64,000 nt of DNA from RHLJ01 sp965222205 (GCA_965222205.1 OZ244932.1:2790001-2854000), one strand, 5' to 3'. Shown: positions 9,648 through 18,677, counted from the stretch's first letter. Translations and numbers: made by a program. Notes: a model not told the origin generated them from the sequence alone.

Positions 9648-9674
9648 TAGAATCACTTTATCAACTTTCAACTA

Positions 9675-10688
9675 TCATTGATCAACCACACTAAAATAGG
9701 CTACTGCTTTTGGTTGGAAGCTTCTTAGTTTTATTTGATACTGAGTAGCAATTAGCTCTATATCCGGAGTTACGAAACCGGTAGAATCTTCCAGAATTTC
9801 TGAGTATGGCACATACACTTCATAGGGGCGAATGTTCTGAATTTCAGCGTATTGTTCAAGAGGAACATCAAAACGAATAAGTACCGCAGAAGGATTGTAA
9901 TTGATTACCTGTCCGCGTGGCAAACCTCTGGTTCTGATATACACACTCGTTTCTCCTTCCGTAAACTCTGAAACGTTGGCCGAAAAGGTAATCTCTTCAA
10001 GAGAGGGCTCGATTAGTGGATCAATGGGTTGAATGGGAATCGTACGTGAAATATCATCCCGTACATCGGTTAGCAAAAGGGTATCAGGGATAATCCATTC
10101 TGAGATATCAGCCACTTGTGAAGCGGCACCGGTAATGGTGAGGCTGTCAGGACTTATAGAAGGTTCTCCGATCAAGCCATAACGAGTCATGAATTCAATA
10201 TCGGTATTAAGACGAATAGGGACTCGTTTGGAAATTTTTGGCTCCAATCCAATACTCACAACAAGCGGCTGGACTTTTAAAACTGACACATCCTGCTCTA
10301 CCGTAAATCGTTGTCTCACCTGGTCGAATAAGTTTACATCCCCTTCGGTTACATCCACAACTACACTCGGTGGATTATTAAACAGATTAACCAGTTTCCA
10401 TCCATCACCACTCACATCCACCTGAACAAACTCTGGAAGATCGTCTACCAGAGCCATATCACTGGGAATACTTCCTGGTTCTACCGGCACATTAATACTG
10501 ATATTGTAATCTCCATTTAAATTCACAATAAACCATAAGCTCATCGCCATAATATATGCAACGGCAAAAACTGCAATACGCTCACTACGAGCTGCACGCA
10601 TATCTTCTTCGGTTGTACCCGGTGGAATACCAAATTTAAATATGCGTTTAATACGCTGTAGAATTGATTCTTTTAACTCAGGAGCCAT
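9675..10688 (-). CDS. YbbR-domain membrane-anchored protein
   Basis: A 337-aa protein with a cytoplasmic N-terminal stretch, one transmembrane helix at about residues 38-57, and an extracytoplasmic region. That region opens with the YbbR-like segment 'WFIVNLNGDYNISINVPVEP' and continues through several beta-rich repeats. YbbR proteins in Firmicutes (CdaR) regulate the diadenylate cyclase CdaA, but in FCB bacteria the partner is often elsewhere and none is seen here. It is convergent with ispH. The minus-strand DUF721 gene lies immediately upstream (35-base gap), and co-transcription with DUF721 and recF is likely. Confidence 0.8.
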   Translation of the reverse strand: MAPELKESILQRIKRIFKFGIPPGTTEEDMRAARSERIAVFAVAYIMAMSLWFIVNLNGDYNISINVPVEPGSIPSDMALVDDLPEFVQVDVSGDGWKLVNLFNNPPSVVVDVTEGDVNLFDQVRQRFTVEQDVSVLKVQPLVVSIGLEPKISKRVPIRLNTDIEFMTRYGLIGEPSISPDSLTITGAASQVADISEWIIPDTLLLTDVRDDISRTIPIQPIDPLIEPSLEEITFSANVSEFTEGETSVYIRTRGLPRGQVINYNPSAVLIRFDVPLEQYAEIQNIRPYEVYVPYSEILEDSTGFVTPDIELIATQYQIKLRSFQPKAVAYFSVVDQ

Positions 10689-10723
10689 GAAATGAATATA
10701 GAATCACATTGGGGTTATTACAA

Positions 10724-11017
10724 CTATCCGCGAACGATAATATCTCCAACTACTTGTCCTTTTACTTTCGCATTTAATCGTTTTGCTATACTAAAACGAT
10801 TTGCATGAATTTCATGCCTCCAGGCTGGATTCTTTACTTTACATACCAACTTTTCACCCTCAAAGTGTAAGTCCTCTGTTTGTGATGCAATCCTCTCACC
10901 AACAACTTGTTCCCAGGCAGATAGAATCATCCCCTGTTTCAGTTTTTTCTTTTGTGGAAATTTATCCAGAAAATCCTGAAGTGCTGAACTAATTGGTTTT
11001 GGTTTATCGAAGCGCAA
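10724..11017 (-). CDS. DUF721/DciA-like protein
   Basis: A 97-aa protein of the DUF721 family. DciA, a member in other phyla, helps load the replicative helicase; whether this short form does the same is not shown. The core LKQGMILSAWEQVVGERIASQTEDLHF and the later NPAWRHEI with its tryptophan are family landmarks. The start appears to be a TTG at 11015-11017, because the heptamer repeat just upstream puts stops in this frame; the length agrees with short DUF721 proteins. No Shine-Dalgarno sequence is visible: upstream of the start there is only a tandem repeat of a 7-mer. It lies between recF and the YbbR gene, fitting a replication/repair cluster. Confidence 0.75.
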   Translation of the reverse strand: MRFDKPKPISSALQDFLDKFPQKKKLKQGMILSAWEQVVGERIASQTEDLHFEGEKLVCKVKNPAWRHEIHANRFSIAKRLNAKVKGQVVGDIIVRG

Positions 11018-11058
11018 TTCGTTATTCGTTATTCGTTATTCGTTATTCGTTATTCGTT
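11017..11058. repeat. tandem heptamer (ATTCGTT)6
   Basis: Six perfect copies of ATTCGTT fill 42 of the 63 bases between recF and the DUF721 gene, and the first copy overlaps the TTG start of the latter. The unit length is not a multiple of three, so copy-number changes would not shift the downstream frame, but they would change the distance between the start codon and anything upstream. Confidence 0.95.
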
Positions 11059-11080
11059 AAGGTCAACTTACATTCCCTGT

Positions 11081-12220
11081 TTACTTCTTCAAGAATGATT
11101 CAACGATTACCGAGTCTTCTATTTTAAAAAACCGGTTCCGATCGCCATCAAAATGTACGTAATTCTCAAATGGAATGGGGTTTGCAGCGGTGATGAAGGT
11201 CTGTCCTTCGTGTTGTTGCAGTGCTTTAAGTAAAATCTCAGTTTTGGGGAGATCCAAATCACCGAAAACATCGTCCAGCATAAATATTGGTAAATCGTCC
11301 AGTTCATCGGAGTAATAGTGAAGCTGTGCCAGTTTTAGTGATAAAGCAAATAATCGGTGCTGCCCCTGAGATCCAAAACGCCTGAGTTCAAAATCACCTA
11401 AATAAAAAACAATTTCATCTCTGTGCGGCCCGATCAATGTCTGTTCACGTTCCAACTCTTTTTCATGATTTTCTTTAAGAGCAGTCTGGTAACGTTCCTC
11501 GATATCTTTGGGATTGATTGATGGCTCACAAAATGTCTGATATTTCAAGCCTGTAGTGAGATTCATCCCGGAAATCATTGCATAATCTTTTGCCAGATAT
11601 TCTTTGAATTTTTCGAGGACCTCGTAGCGTTTTGCGATAATCCGTGAACCCGTTTCTACAAGTTGATTGTCCCAGGGTTCCAGATACATCTCTAACATGT
11701 GAGGTGTAGTGCTATAATTCTGAAGCAGTGTATTTCGTTGCTTCCTGATTTTTCGGTAATCCAGTAAATCTCTGAGATAAGCCGATGAAATCTGACTAAT
11801 AAATGAATCCAGAAATGAACGACGCTCTGCAGGACCTTCTAAAGTCAATTTTTTATCATCAGGCGAAAGAACAACCACTGGAACCATCCCTATCAAATCA
11901 GAGAGGCGGTCCAGGGGGCCGTCATTAACAAAAATCTTTTTACCTTCGCCTCTTGAGTAGGAACAGCTAACTTGAAACTCGGACCGGATTTCACCTTCAA
12001 AGTCACCCTTCAGCATAAAATAATTCTCTCCCTTATGGATCACATACATATCGGATGTGGAAACGAAACTACGAGACATGCACAGATAATGAATCGCATC
12101 AATCAGGCTCGTTTTACCTGCGCCGTTTGGTCCTGTAATTACATTAAGGTGAGGGGCCCACTTCACTTCATTTTTCCGGTGATTTCTGAAATGAAGGAGT
12201 TCTAGCTTTGTGATTAACAT
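11081..12220 (-). CDS. recF: DNA replication and repair protein RecF
   Basis: RecF is a single-domain ABC-type ATPase that acts with RecO and RecR to load RecA at gaps. The 379-aa protein begins MLITKLELLHFRNHRKNEV, the usual RecF N-terminus, with Walker A GPNGAGKTS at residues 30-38. The C-terminal region carries the signature segment FGSQGQHRLFALSLKLAQ and Walker B LPIFMLDDVFGDLD. Length is normal. The ATG at 12220 is well placed. In many bacteria recF is next to dnaA and dnaN; here dnaA is about 9.7 kb away and dnaN is not in the window. Confidence 0.96.
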   Translation of the reverse strand: MLITKLELLHFRNHRKNEVKWAPHLNVITGPNGAGKTSLIDAIHYLCMSRSFVSTSDMYVIHKGENYFMLKGDFEGEIRSEFQVSCSYSRGEGKKIFVNDGPLDRLSDLIGMVPVVVLSPDDKKLTLEGPAERRSFLDSFISQISSAYLRDLLDYRKIRKQRNTLLQNYSTTPHMLEMYLEPWDNQLVETGSRIIAKRYEVLEKFKEYLAKDYAMISGMNLTTGLKYQTFCEPSINPKDIEERYQTALKENHEKELEREQTLIGPHRDEIVFYLGDFELRRFGSQGQHRLFALSLKLAQLHYYSDELDDLPIFMLDDVFGDLDLPKTEILLKALQQHEGQTFITAANPIPFENYVHFDGDRNRFFKIEDSVIVESFLKK

Positions 12221-12272
12221 GCATCAATAGTAGCAATAATTGATGCGGAATTAAATGTTGAAAGGAAAAAAA

Positions 12273-12349
12273 GCCCGTCGGTTAATTATCCGGCTTGTCT
12301 CTATTCATCGGGTCATGATTCACTTACTTAGGATGCATACCCGACGGGT
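12273..12349 (-). terminator. long-loop inverted repeat, terminator-like
   Basis: CCCGTCGG (12274-12281) and CCGACGGG (12341-12348) form an inverted repeat around a 59-base loop. Read on the minus strand, the right arm is followed by a run of seven T's (CTTTTTTTCC), so it can end transcription of the unknown gene at 12361-12828. The loop is unusually large and may hold its own structure. Confidence 0.6.
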
Positions 12350-12360
12350 CTTTCGTTGCG

Positions 12361-12828
12361 TTATGTTCTCGGTCTGAGTCTCAGCTCAAATAACGATTTT
12401 GATTGTTCTTGCTCTTTAGAATAGCCAATGAGTTTTAAGTGCTCGCTTCGGGTATTTTTTTTCAATTGTTTTATAGGGATCATATTCCCGCTTATAATTT
12501 CAGTCTCTTCCCCAAACCTTGAATCATAGAAGAACAACCTCCATCTTGACGAAAACTTATCAAGTCCCGTAAAATTTATCTGGCCGAATAACCCACAGTC
12601 GCACTTCTCCAGATGAATTGGCACCTTTAATTCTTCTCCACTTTTTGGAACTGAGTTGATGGCTATCTGATTTTCAAACATTGGTGATGTTATGCCGATC
12701 ATGAGGTACTTATCGCTTAACGAGTATCCCATAAATGCCTGATGAACCCCAAGATCTGTTAGTTCTATCGTCCAAAGTTTTGTAGTAGAATTTAACGCCT
12801 TTGCCATCTTCATGGTTTTTGGTTCCAT
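12361..12828 (-). CDS. unknown protein, paralogue of 13291-13767
   Basis: A 155-aa protein of unknown function, counted from the ATG at 12828. A TTG start eight codons earlier is possible, but the ATG start puts the first conserved tryptophan (residue 19) in line with that of its paralogue (residue 20). There is no signal peptide and the composition suggests a soluble beta-rich protein. Alignment by eye with the neighbour at 13291-13767 shows a shared pattern: W-x-(V/I)-x-LTD, (L)(S/T)DKY, ISP/TSP, N-(S/T)-VP, RNG/RFG-x-(E)-x-x-SG, and a closing (F)ELxL. A terminator-like inverted repeat follows it. Confidence 0.6.
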   Translation of the reverse strand: MEPKTMKMAKALNSTTKLWTIELTDLGVHQAFMGYSLSDKYLMIGITSPMFENQIAINSVPKSGEELKVPIHLEKCDCGLFGQINFTGLDKFSSRWRLFFYDSRFGEETEIISGNMIPIKQLKKNTRSEHLKLIGYSKEQEQSKSLFELRLRPRT

Positions 12829-13107
12829 AACAGTACATTGTTTGTTCGCCAAATAATCTACTTAAGAAGAATTAGTATTTTTTAGACAGTAGAGATTTTG
12901 TAGAGATGGAATTTTATTGGCCCACCCGGGTTCGTAGAGTTTTTTGAAAAACACTCTGGGATATACTCAAATACTCTACCCGTTAAATCTTACGTGAACG
13001 ACGTTTAATAACATTAAATGATGGGTTCTGTCGAATATTACGTTCCCAGCCGGATTTTGTTTGTAGAGATTTTGTAGAGATTTCGAAAATAGAGCACCGC
13101 TCACTAG
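12829..13107. promoter_or_regulatory. cluster of GTAGAG motifs upstream of the paralogue gene
   Basis: This region contains two direct pairs of GTAGAGAT, at 12889/12900 and at 13063/13074, each with an 11-base period (about one helical turn). A further GTAGAG lies at 12934 and its reverse complement CTCTAC at 12974. The pair at 12889-12907 lies about 60 bases upstream of the gene starting at 12828. This looks like a set of binding sites for a regulator, but no regulator can be assigned. Confidence 0.4.
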
Positions 13108-13317
13108 ATAAGAAATATCTACTTCATTCAATATAAATATGATGAGGCGCTTAGTTTTTTTGATGAAGCTCTTGAGAAATTCTGTATAGCTGGAGATTCT
13201 GCTGGGGTGAACCTGGTTAGGGAGGTCTTGCTAATACATATTTTTGAGACTGGGCAAAAAGAAAAACCTGTTGCTATTCCTGAACCAGATTTAGTTTTTC
13301 GGAGTGGCTTTTTCTAA
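13108..13317 (+). pseudogene. remnant of a TPR-type gene
   Basis: An open frame without a usual start codon runs from just after a TAG at 13105 to a TAA at 13315. Its translation includes YKYDEALSFFDEALEKF followed by IAGDSAGVNLVREVL, which has the spacing and residues of a tetratricopeptide repeat (Y..AL.FF..AL..F). It overlaps the 3' end of the minus-strand gene at 13291, so it is unlikely to be a functional gene. It is best read as the 3' fragment of a TPR protein left by a rearrangement. Confidence 0.35.
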
Positions 13318-13767
13318 ATGAAGCTCAAAGTAGAACTTATTTCGATCAGGATCCTGATCAGTAAATCCCATTCTCATAAGCTTATTGAGTTCAATTACAG
13401 GCTCAATGGCAAATAGTGTTTCTCCTGATACTTCTTTTTTAAGACCATTTCTATTGTCTTTAAGTATTACAACCCAATGTTTAAAAAAAGTATCTGAAGC
13501 CTTTACCGCAATATCGGAAATTCTGGTTTGGTCGATTTCTTCAAAATTCAATCCAACAACTAGGCTGGTCTCCGGGTTTCGGGGAACGGTATTGTAGAGT
13601 ATCGACTTTTCACCCAGAGGAGAAATAATATCTGTAGTGATATATTTATCGGTAAGCGGTTTACCAAAGTTAAATTTATTGAGGCTGGGATCTGTTAACA
13701 GAACTTCCCAATGACCGTTTTTAACGGATTGTTTAAGACCCGGTTTGTTAGTTTGAACCTCTTGCAT
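13291..13767 (-). CDS. unknown protein, paralogue of 12361-12828
   Basis: A 158-aa protein of unknown function starting with ATG at 13767. It aligns along its whole length with the neighbour at 12361-12828: HWEVLLTD, LTDKY, ISP, NTVP, a W-V-x-L-K-D-N-R-N-G segment, SGETLFAIEP, and the closing FYFELHL. The two are clearly diverged (roughly a quarter identical by eye), so the duplication is not recent. No signal peptide or membrane segment is seen. The upstream region has a TTGCTAA-type direct repeat but no recognisable promoter. Confidence 0.6.
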   Translation of the reverse strand: MQEVQTNKPGLKQSVKNGHWEVLLTDPSLNKFNFGKPLTDKYITTDIISPLGEKSILYNTVPRNPETSLVVGLNFEEIDQTRISDIAVKASDTFFKHWVVILKDNRNGLKKEVSGETLFAIEPVIELNKLMRMGFTDQDPDRNKFYFELHLEKATPKN

Positions 13768-13854
13768 TATGAATTACCCTGCTACTATGATTGCTAAATC
13801 TTTGCTAATAATAGCTAATTAAATTCATAGATGATAGGATTAAGGTTAAGTTAA

Positions 13855-15762
13855 CTACTTGATCAGTAGCATTTTACCTAACCTGATTTCTCCCTCAATT
13901 CTCAACTCATATACATACATTCCGCTCGGAAGACCTGAACCATCAAATTTGACTTGATACTTCCCGGCCACTTTCAGCTCATCAACAAGTGTTGCCACCT
14001 CTCTTCCAATCACATCGTACACTTTCAATGTAACATCACCGGTTTTTGCCAGTGAATAAGAAATAATCGTACCCGGGTTAAAGGGATTTGGAAAGTTTTG
14101 AAGTAGTTTTATTGTTTCGGGTATTGCTGAGTTACCATCTTCTGCATTATTGATCGTCATTCCCGGATCGTAAGTCCCTGATGGAAATGGTAATTCCGCT
14201 CCTGCATTTGAACTCACTCCTTCTAATGCATCCACACCTGAGAAATTCCAGTTACTGCTATTGAATGCGGTGCTGTCCGGTCCTGTAAAGTTCTTTCTGT
14301 AAACCCAACCATCTGTATACTCCCATGAAGTACCAGTACCATCCTGATCTATTTCCCCAAAAATATCGACAACAACTTCACTGCCTGTAAATGCCTTTGT
14401 AGTATCATAGAATAATTCAATGGCATCGTCTCCATTGATCGCAACGGAGGCTTCGTCTACAAAGTCCGGAGTGAAATCAAACCATGTATCAAAGTTGGCG
14501 CTTTCAGTGGCTATGTAAATATAGCTACCCTGAGCTGCTGATCCGGATAATGTCAACTCAACGCCATCAGTACCTCCGCCGTTATTCGCAGAGCCAATAC
14601 CAAAAACACCTAAATCAGGGATATCCTCAGCTACAAATAATTCCACCGTCTTTGGAGTACCCCCCGTAAGGGTTCCGTCCATTACTCCGGTAATTAATAG
14701 CGCTTTGCTTGATGCTTTTGGCCCTGTAATTACCGTGTCACCTTTTTCTTCAAACCTGATAACGGAAAATGAAGTAGCAACCCGTTCATCATCGCTGCTT
14801 CCAGCCTCCCATTCTACCTCTGCTTCAAGAATAGAGCTATAAGTACTAAGAGTAAATGGGTTACCGGCGGTATCACTCGTCACTAATGTATTTTCGTAAC
14901 TGAAAAGAATGTTTTTATTTTGATATGTTAGCTCAAAGGAAGAAGCTTCTATTTTATTCACAGATCCGATAACCGGATTCGGAATCGTATCAGGTTCAAC
15001 TATATCTCCATCAAAAAAAGCTCTTCTTACAAGTGTAGTATCATGTACAAATGGGTTTCGGTTTCCTTGTGCCTGTTCTGCTCCTAAGCTACGTGCTACT
15101 TCTACTGAATCAACCGGATCAAGGTCATGCCAGCTTAAAAGCACCTCTTTCATCCCTTCAAAAAAGGAGGCATCGTCACTCACATCGTTTGTATTCTGAT
15201 AAATTGCCCAAAAGTAAAACATTGCTCTGGCAACATTCCCTTTATGATCTTCTCTGGGTTCAAAAGAAGTACCATTAAGTAATTCGCTATATAAATCGAT
15301 ATTGGTAGAAGGTATTGCTGATTGTTCCTGATCATCTAAAAACCAGGTATCGGTCTGATCATCCGGGATTTCATCAAATTTGTAATTACTTCTGGCGCTA
15401 TTTGCTTCTACTCTTGTTGGGAAAAGATGATGGATATCTCCTCTCATTGGTTCATCACTGCCAAATAAACCCTGTGGCCAGGTGTGCTCTGTATTTATTC
15501 CTTTACTAAACGCATCTCCCCGGGTATTTGCTGTAACTGTGAAACCCGTATACACACAAATTATATCTCCGTTTTTATTATCAATGGTTCCATACATCGC
15601 ATCTCTTGCGCCGTTATAACCAAGAGGGTTTGTAACGGAATAATTATCCTGTAAATAATCGATGAGTTCTGCCTTCGTAAGATCCGGGGCAATTTGATCA
15701 TCCTGAGCGAAGGCTGGCAGGCAGAAGAATACAATGATGAATAGCAGAGAGATTTTTTTCAT
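13855..15762 (-). CDS. secreted endonuclease I-family protein with T9SS tail
   Basis: Counted from ATG at 15762 (an ATG three codons earlier is equally possible), this 635-aa protein has a signal peptide (residues 1-20). Its N-terminal nuclease domain resembles endonuclease I, a periplasmic or secreted nuclease that cuts DNA non-specifically; landmarks are NTEHTWPQ at 90-97 and DIHHLFPT at 109-116. A middle region of about residues 350-530 resembles a lamin-tail-like domain often fused to secreted nucleases. The last 80 residues form a type IX secretion sorting domain, with LLQNFPNPFNPGT, a VYDVIGREV strand and LPSGMYVYEL. It is probably a cell-surface or secreted nuclease used to scavenge DNA. 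Confidence 0.88.
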   Translation of the reverse strand: MKKISLLFIIVFFCLPAFAQDDQIAPDLTKAELIDYLQDNYSVTNPLGYNGARDAMYGTIDNKNGDIICVYTGFTVTANTRGDAFSKGINTEHTWPQGLFGSDEPMRGDIHHLFPTRVEANSARSNYKFDEIPDDQTDTWFLDDQEQSAIPSTNIDLYSELLNGTSFEPREDHKGNVARAMFYFWAIYQNTNDVSDDASFFEGMKEVLLSWHDLDPVDSVEVARSLGAEQAQGNRNPFVHDTTLVRRAFFDGDIVEPDTIPNPVIGSVNKIEASSFELTYQNKNILFSYENTLVTSDTAGNPFTLSTYSSILEAEVEWEAGSSDDERVATSFSVIRFEEKGDTVITGPKASSKALLITGVMDGTLTGGTPKTVELFVAEDIPDLGVFGIGSANNGGGTDGVELTLSGSAAQGSYIYIATESANFDTWFDFTPDFVDEASVAINGDDAIELFYDTTKAFTGSEVVVDIFGEIDQDGTGTSWEYTDGWVYRKNFTGPDSTAFNSSNWNFSGVDALEGVSSNAGAELPFPSGTYDPGMTINNAEDGNSAIPETIKLLQNFPNPFNPGTIISYSLAKTGDVTLKVYDVIGREVATLVDELKVAGKYQVKFDGSGLPSGMYVYELRIEGEIRLGKMLLIK

Positions 15763-15856
15763 GAAGAACATCTTTAATTTTCTTAAAGATAACATATCAT
15801 TGCTATCTATTCATCAAAGACTCTGCTAAATCATTTTATAAGCATCATTCAAGAAT

Positions 15857-16477
15857 CTAAAACTTTGGGTTATCCACCAATAAGTGTTTAAACTCTTCTT
15901 TAAATTTTTTCACTTTTGGAGCAATTACATAAGAGCAGTACCCGGCATTAGGATTATTCTCGAAATAGTTCTGATGGTAGTTTTCAGCTACATAGTAGTT
16001 TGTAAGTGGCTCGATAGTCGTTACAATTGGATCATCCCAAAGACCTGAAGCATCCGTTTCTTTGAGAGATTTCTCAGCAATAGATTTTTGCTCCTCGTTA
16101 TGGTAAAAAATAACTGATCGATACATAGGCCCGACATCATTTCCCTGTCGGTTTAAGGTAGTTGGGTTATGGGTATGCCATAGTACAGTAAGTAATTCTT
16201 CATAAGAGATAACTTGCGGATCGAAATGTATACGAGCTACTTCTACATGGCCGGTTCTTCCGGTTGTAACTTCGCGATAGCTTGGATCTTCCACATGACC
16301 ACCAGAATACCCTGATTCAACATGGTCAATTCCTTCTACTAATTCATAAATGGCTTCCACACACCAAAAACAACCTGCGCCAAAAGTTGCTTGTTCTAAA
16401 TTCTTTTTCATTTCCTGTGCAAAACTTAAAGATGTAAGACCTAAAAAAAGTCCGGTTAAAATAACTTTCTTAAACAT
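15857..16477 (-). CDS. msrA: exported peptide methionine sulfoxide reductase A
   Basis: MsrA reduces methionine S-sulfoxide in oxidised proteins. Counted from ATG at 16477 (a longer frame exists upstream), the protein has 206 residues and opens with a signal peptide (MFKKVILTGLFLGLTSLSFA), so it acts outside the cytoplasm. The active-site motif GCFWC spans residues 35-39 with catalytic Cys36. Further conserved segments are GYSGGH, YREVTTGRTGHVEVARI, LWHTHNPTTLNRQGNDVGPMYRS and the YYVAENYHQNYF region. A C-terminal Cys (NAGYCSYV) may act as a resolving cysteine. It stands alone on this strand between the T9SS nuclease and the divergent GH97 gene. Confidence 0.94.
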   Translation of the reverse strand: MFKKVILTGLFLGLTSLSFAQEMKKNLEQATFGAGCFWCVEAIYELVEGIDHVESGYSGGHVEDPSYREVTTGRTGHVEVARIHFDPQVISYEELLTVLWHTHNPTTLNRQGNDVGPMYRSVIFYHNEEQKSIAEKSLKETDASGLWDDPIVTTIEPLTNYYVAENYHQNYFENNPNAGYCSYVIAPKVKKFKEEFKHLLVDNPKF

Positions 16478-16645
16478 AGCTTGTTCTTTTGATTCAAATC
16501 TAATAAACGAAGAAATTCCTGAATCTGTATCACAAAAAGGTAACATATCATACCTTCTATTCATTTCATTTTTCTCCCTTTAATACTCCTTTTTTATATT
16601 GATCAAGTTCCTCAATAAACCTCACCTATTCACAAACACGAAGTC

Positions 16646-18673
16646 ATGAGAATTTTATCCGCTATTTACGCCACCCTTTTTTTAGTGCTTCTTTCCTCTG
16701 TCCCAGCAATTGCTTATCAGAATGAACCCGATTTAAGTATTTCATCTCCGAACAATGTTCTTACCCTTTCTTTTTCGGTAAGTAATGGCACTCCTGTTTA
16801 CTCTCTCGAAAAAAATGGCCAGGATATATTACTTCCATCCGGGCTTGGGTTGATGCTTAAAACTAAAGACTTTACCAACAGTTTTGTGCTTTCCAACTCT
16901 TCCGAGCATGAATTTTCAGAAACATGGACTCAACCCTGGGGAGAAGTAAAGGAAATTGAAAATACCTATAAAAGTCTAACTGTTAACCTCGACCATTCAT
17001 CAGGTCTAAAAATGAATATTATTTTCAGACTTTATGATGATGGGTTGGGTTTCAGATACGAGTGGTCTGACCAGGAAGGACTTCAGGAATTTGTGATCAT
17101 GGATGAGAAAACGGAGTTTCGATTGGCGGGCGATCACGATGTATGGTGGATCCAGGCTTACATACCTAACAGATACGAACACTTAACTATTGCTTCTAAA
17201 TCTTCTGAGGTAGATACGGCAGCTACTCCCATCACAATGAGAACAAAAGAAGGCCTGTATCTCAGTTTTCATGAGGCAAACCTTACCGATTATTCGTCCA
17301 TGTCTCTGATAAACAGAGGCGATAATTTATTCGAGGCTACCCTCTTCCCCTGGATGGATGGAACCAACGATAAAGTCAGAGCAAGAACCCCTTTTGTTTC
17401 TCCCTGGAGAACGATTAAAGTGAATGAAAGTCCGGGTGATCTGATCACCAATTATCTGGAGTTAAATCTCAACGACCCCAGTAAAATTGAAGATACCTCA
17501 TGGATTAAACCCGGTAAGTATGTCGGTATTTGGTGGGATATGCATCTGGATACTAAGACCTGGAGTTCAGGGGAGCGGCATGGCGCTACTACTGAATACA
17601 CCAAAGAGCTTATAGATTTTGCTGCAGAACATAACTTTGATGGTGTATTGGTTGAGGGATGGAATATTGGCTGGGATGGAAACTGGATCGAAAATGCTGA
17701 TCAGTTCAATTTTACAGAAGCTTATCCTGACTATGATTTAGAATATCTGACTGAATATGCACAGTCAAAAGGGACGAATATTATCATGCATAATGAGACT
17801 TCCACGGGGATTGAGAATTATGAAAGACAAATGGAAGAAGCTTTTGCACTATATGAGAAACTTGGAATAAGAGCTATTAAATCGGGTTATGTCGGAGACA
17901 TGATTGCGAATGGACAATGGCATCACGGACAATACATGGTTCGGCATTACAGAAAGGTGGTAGAACTGGCTGCTAAACATAAAATTATGATGAATGTGCA
18001 TGAACCTGTTAAGGATACAGGAATTCGACGAACCTGGCCTAACATGATGACCAGAGAAGGTGCCAGAGGACAGGAATATAACGCTTGGTCCGGAGATGGT
18101 GGAAATCCTCCGAATCATATACCAAGTATTGTGTTCTCTCGAATGCTTTCCGGGCCTTTTGATTATACCCCGGGAGTGCTTGATCTCTTGCTAGAAGATA
18201 ATGCAGAAGGCAGACCCAATAACAGGGTGTACTCTACCTTAGCAGGAGAATTAGCCATTTACGTGATAATCTACAGTCCACTTCATATGGCTGCCGATTT
18301 GACTAAGAACTATGAAAAATACCCTGAACCTTTTCAGTTTATTAAAGACGTACCCGTTGATTGGGAAACTACGAAGGTACTAAATGCCAAAATCGGAGAA
18401 TATGTCACGATCGTAAGAAAAGACCGTAATTCTGAGGATTGGTATTTGGGGTCGGTTACCAATGAAGAATCCAGAGAATTCACTTTTAATCTCGGGTTTT
18501 TAGAAGAGGGAAGATACGAAGCTCAAATGTACGTAGATGGAGAAGGCGCTGACTTCAAAACAGCCCCTTACTCAATGGATAAAACGATTCTTGAAGTTAC
18601 CTCTGACTATAATTTAACCATCAAACTCGCTAGAGGTGGTGGGGCCACAATTAGGTTTAAGAAACTTGATTGA
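16646..18673 (+). CDS. GH97-family glycoside hydrolase
   Basis: Glycoside hydrolase family 97 includes SusB, the alpha-glucosidase of the Bacteroides starch system. The 675-aa protein has a signal peptide of about 24 residues and an N-terminal beta-sandwich. A (beta/alpha)8 catalytic domain follows, with GVLVEGWNIGWDGNW, AIKSGYVGDM and NVHEPVKDTGIRRTWPN...REGARGQEYNAW, and a small C-terminal beta domain. The segment IKSGYVGD has Gly where the retaining galactosidases of this family carry their Asp nucleophile, and the HEP and EGARG glutamates are kept, so an inverting alpha-glucosidase is more likely. No SusC/D pair lies next to it. It is divergent from msrA. Confidence 0.9.
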   Translation: MRILSAIYATLFLVLLSSVPAIAYQNEPDLSISSPNNVLTLSFSVSNGTPVYSLEKNGQDILLPSGLGLMLKTKDFTNSFVLSNSSEHEFSETWTQPWGEVKEIENTYKSLTVNLDHSSGLKMNIIFRLYDDGLGFRYEWSDQEGLQEFVIMDEKTEFRLAGDHDVWWIQAYIPNRYEHLTIASKSSEVDTAATPITMRTKEGLYLSFHEANLTDYSSMSLINRGDNLFEATLFPWMDGTNDKVRARTPFVSPWRTIKVNESPGDLITNYLELNLNDPSKIEDTSWIKPGKYVGIWWDMHLDTKTWSSGERHGATTEYTKELIDFAAEHNFDGVLVEGWNIGWDGNWIENADQFNFTEAYPDYDLEYLTEYAQSKGTNIIMHNETSTGIENYERQMEEAFALYEKLGIRAIKSGYVGDMIANGQWHHGQYMVRHYRKVVELAAKHKIMMNVHEPVKDTGIRRTWPNMMTREGARGQEYNAWSGDGGNPPNHIPSIVFSRMLSGPFDYTPGVLDLLLEDNAEGRPNNRVYSTLAGELAIYVIIYSPLHMAADLTKNYEKYPEPFQFIKDVPVDWETTKVLNAKIGEYVTIVRKDRNSEDWYLGSVTNEESREFTFNLGFLEEGRYEAQMYVDGEGADFKTAPYSMDKTILEVTSDYNLTIKLARGGGATIRFKKLD

Positions 18674-18677
18674 TAAA

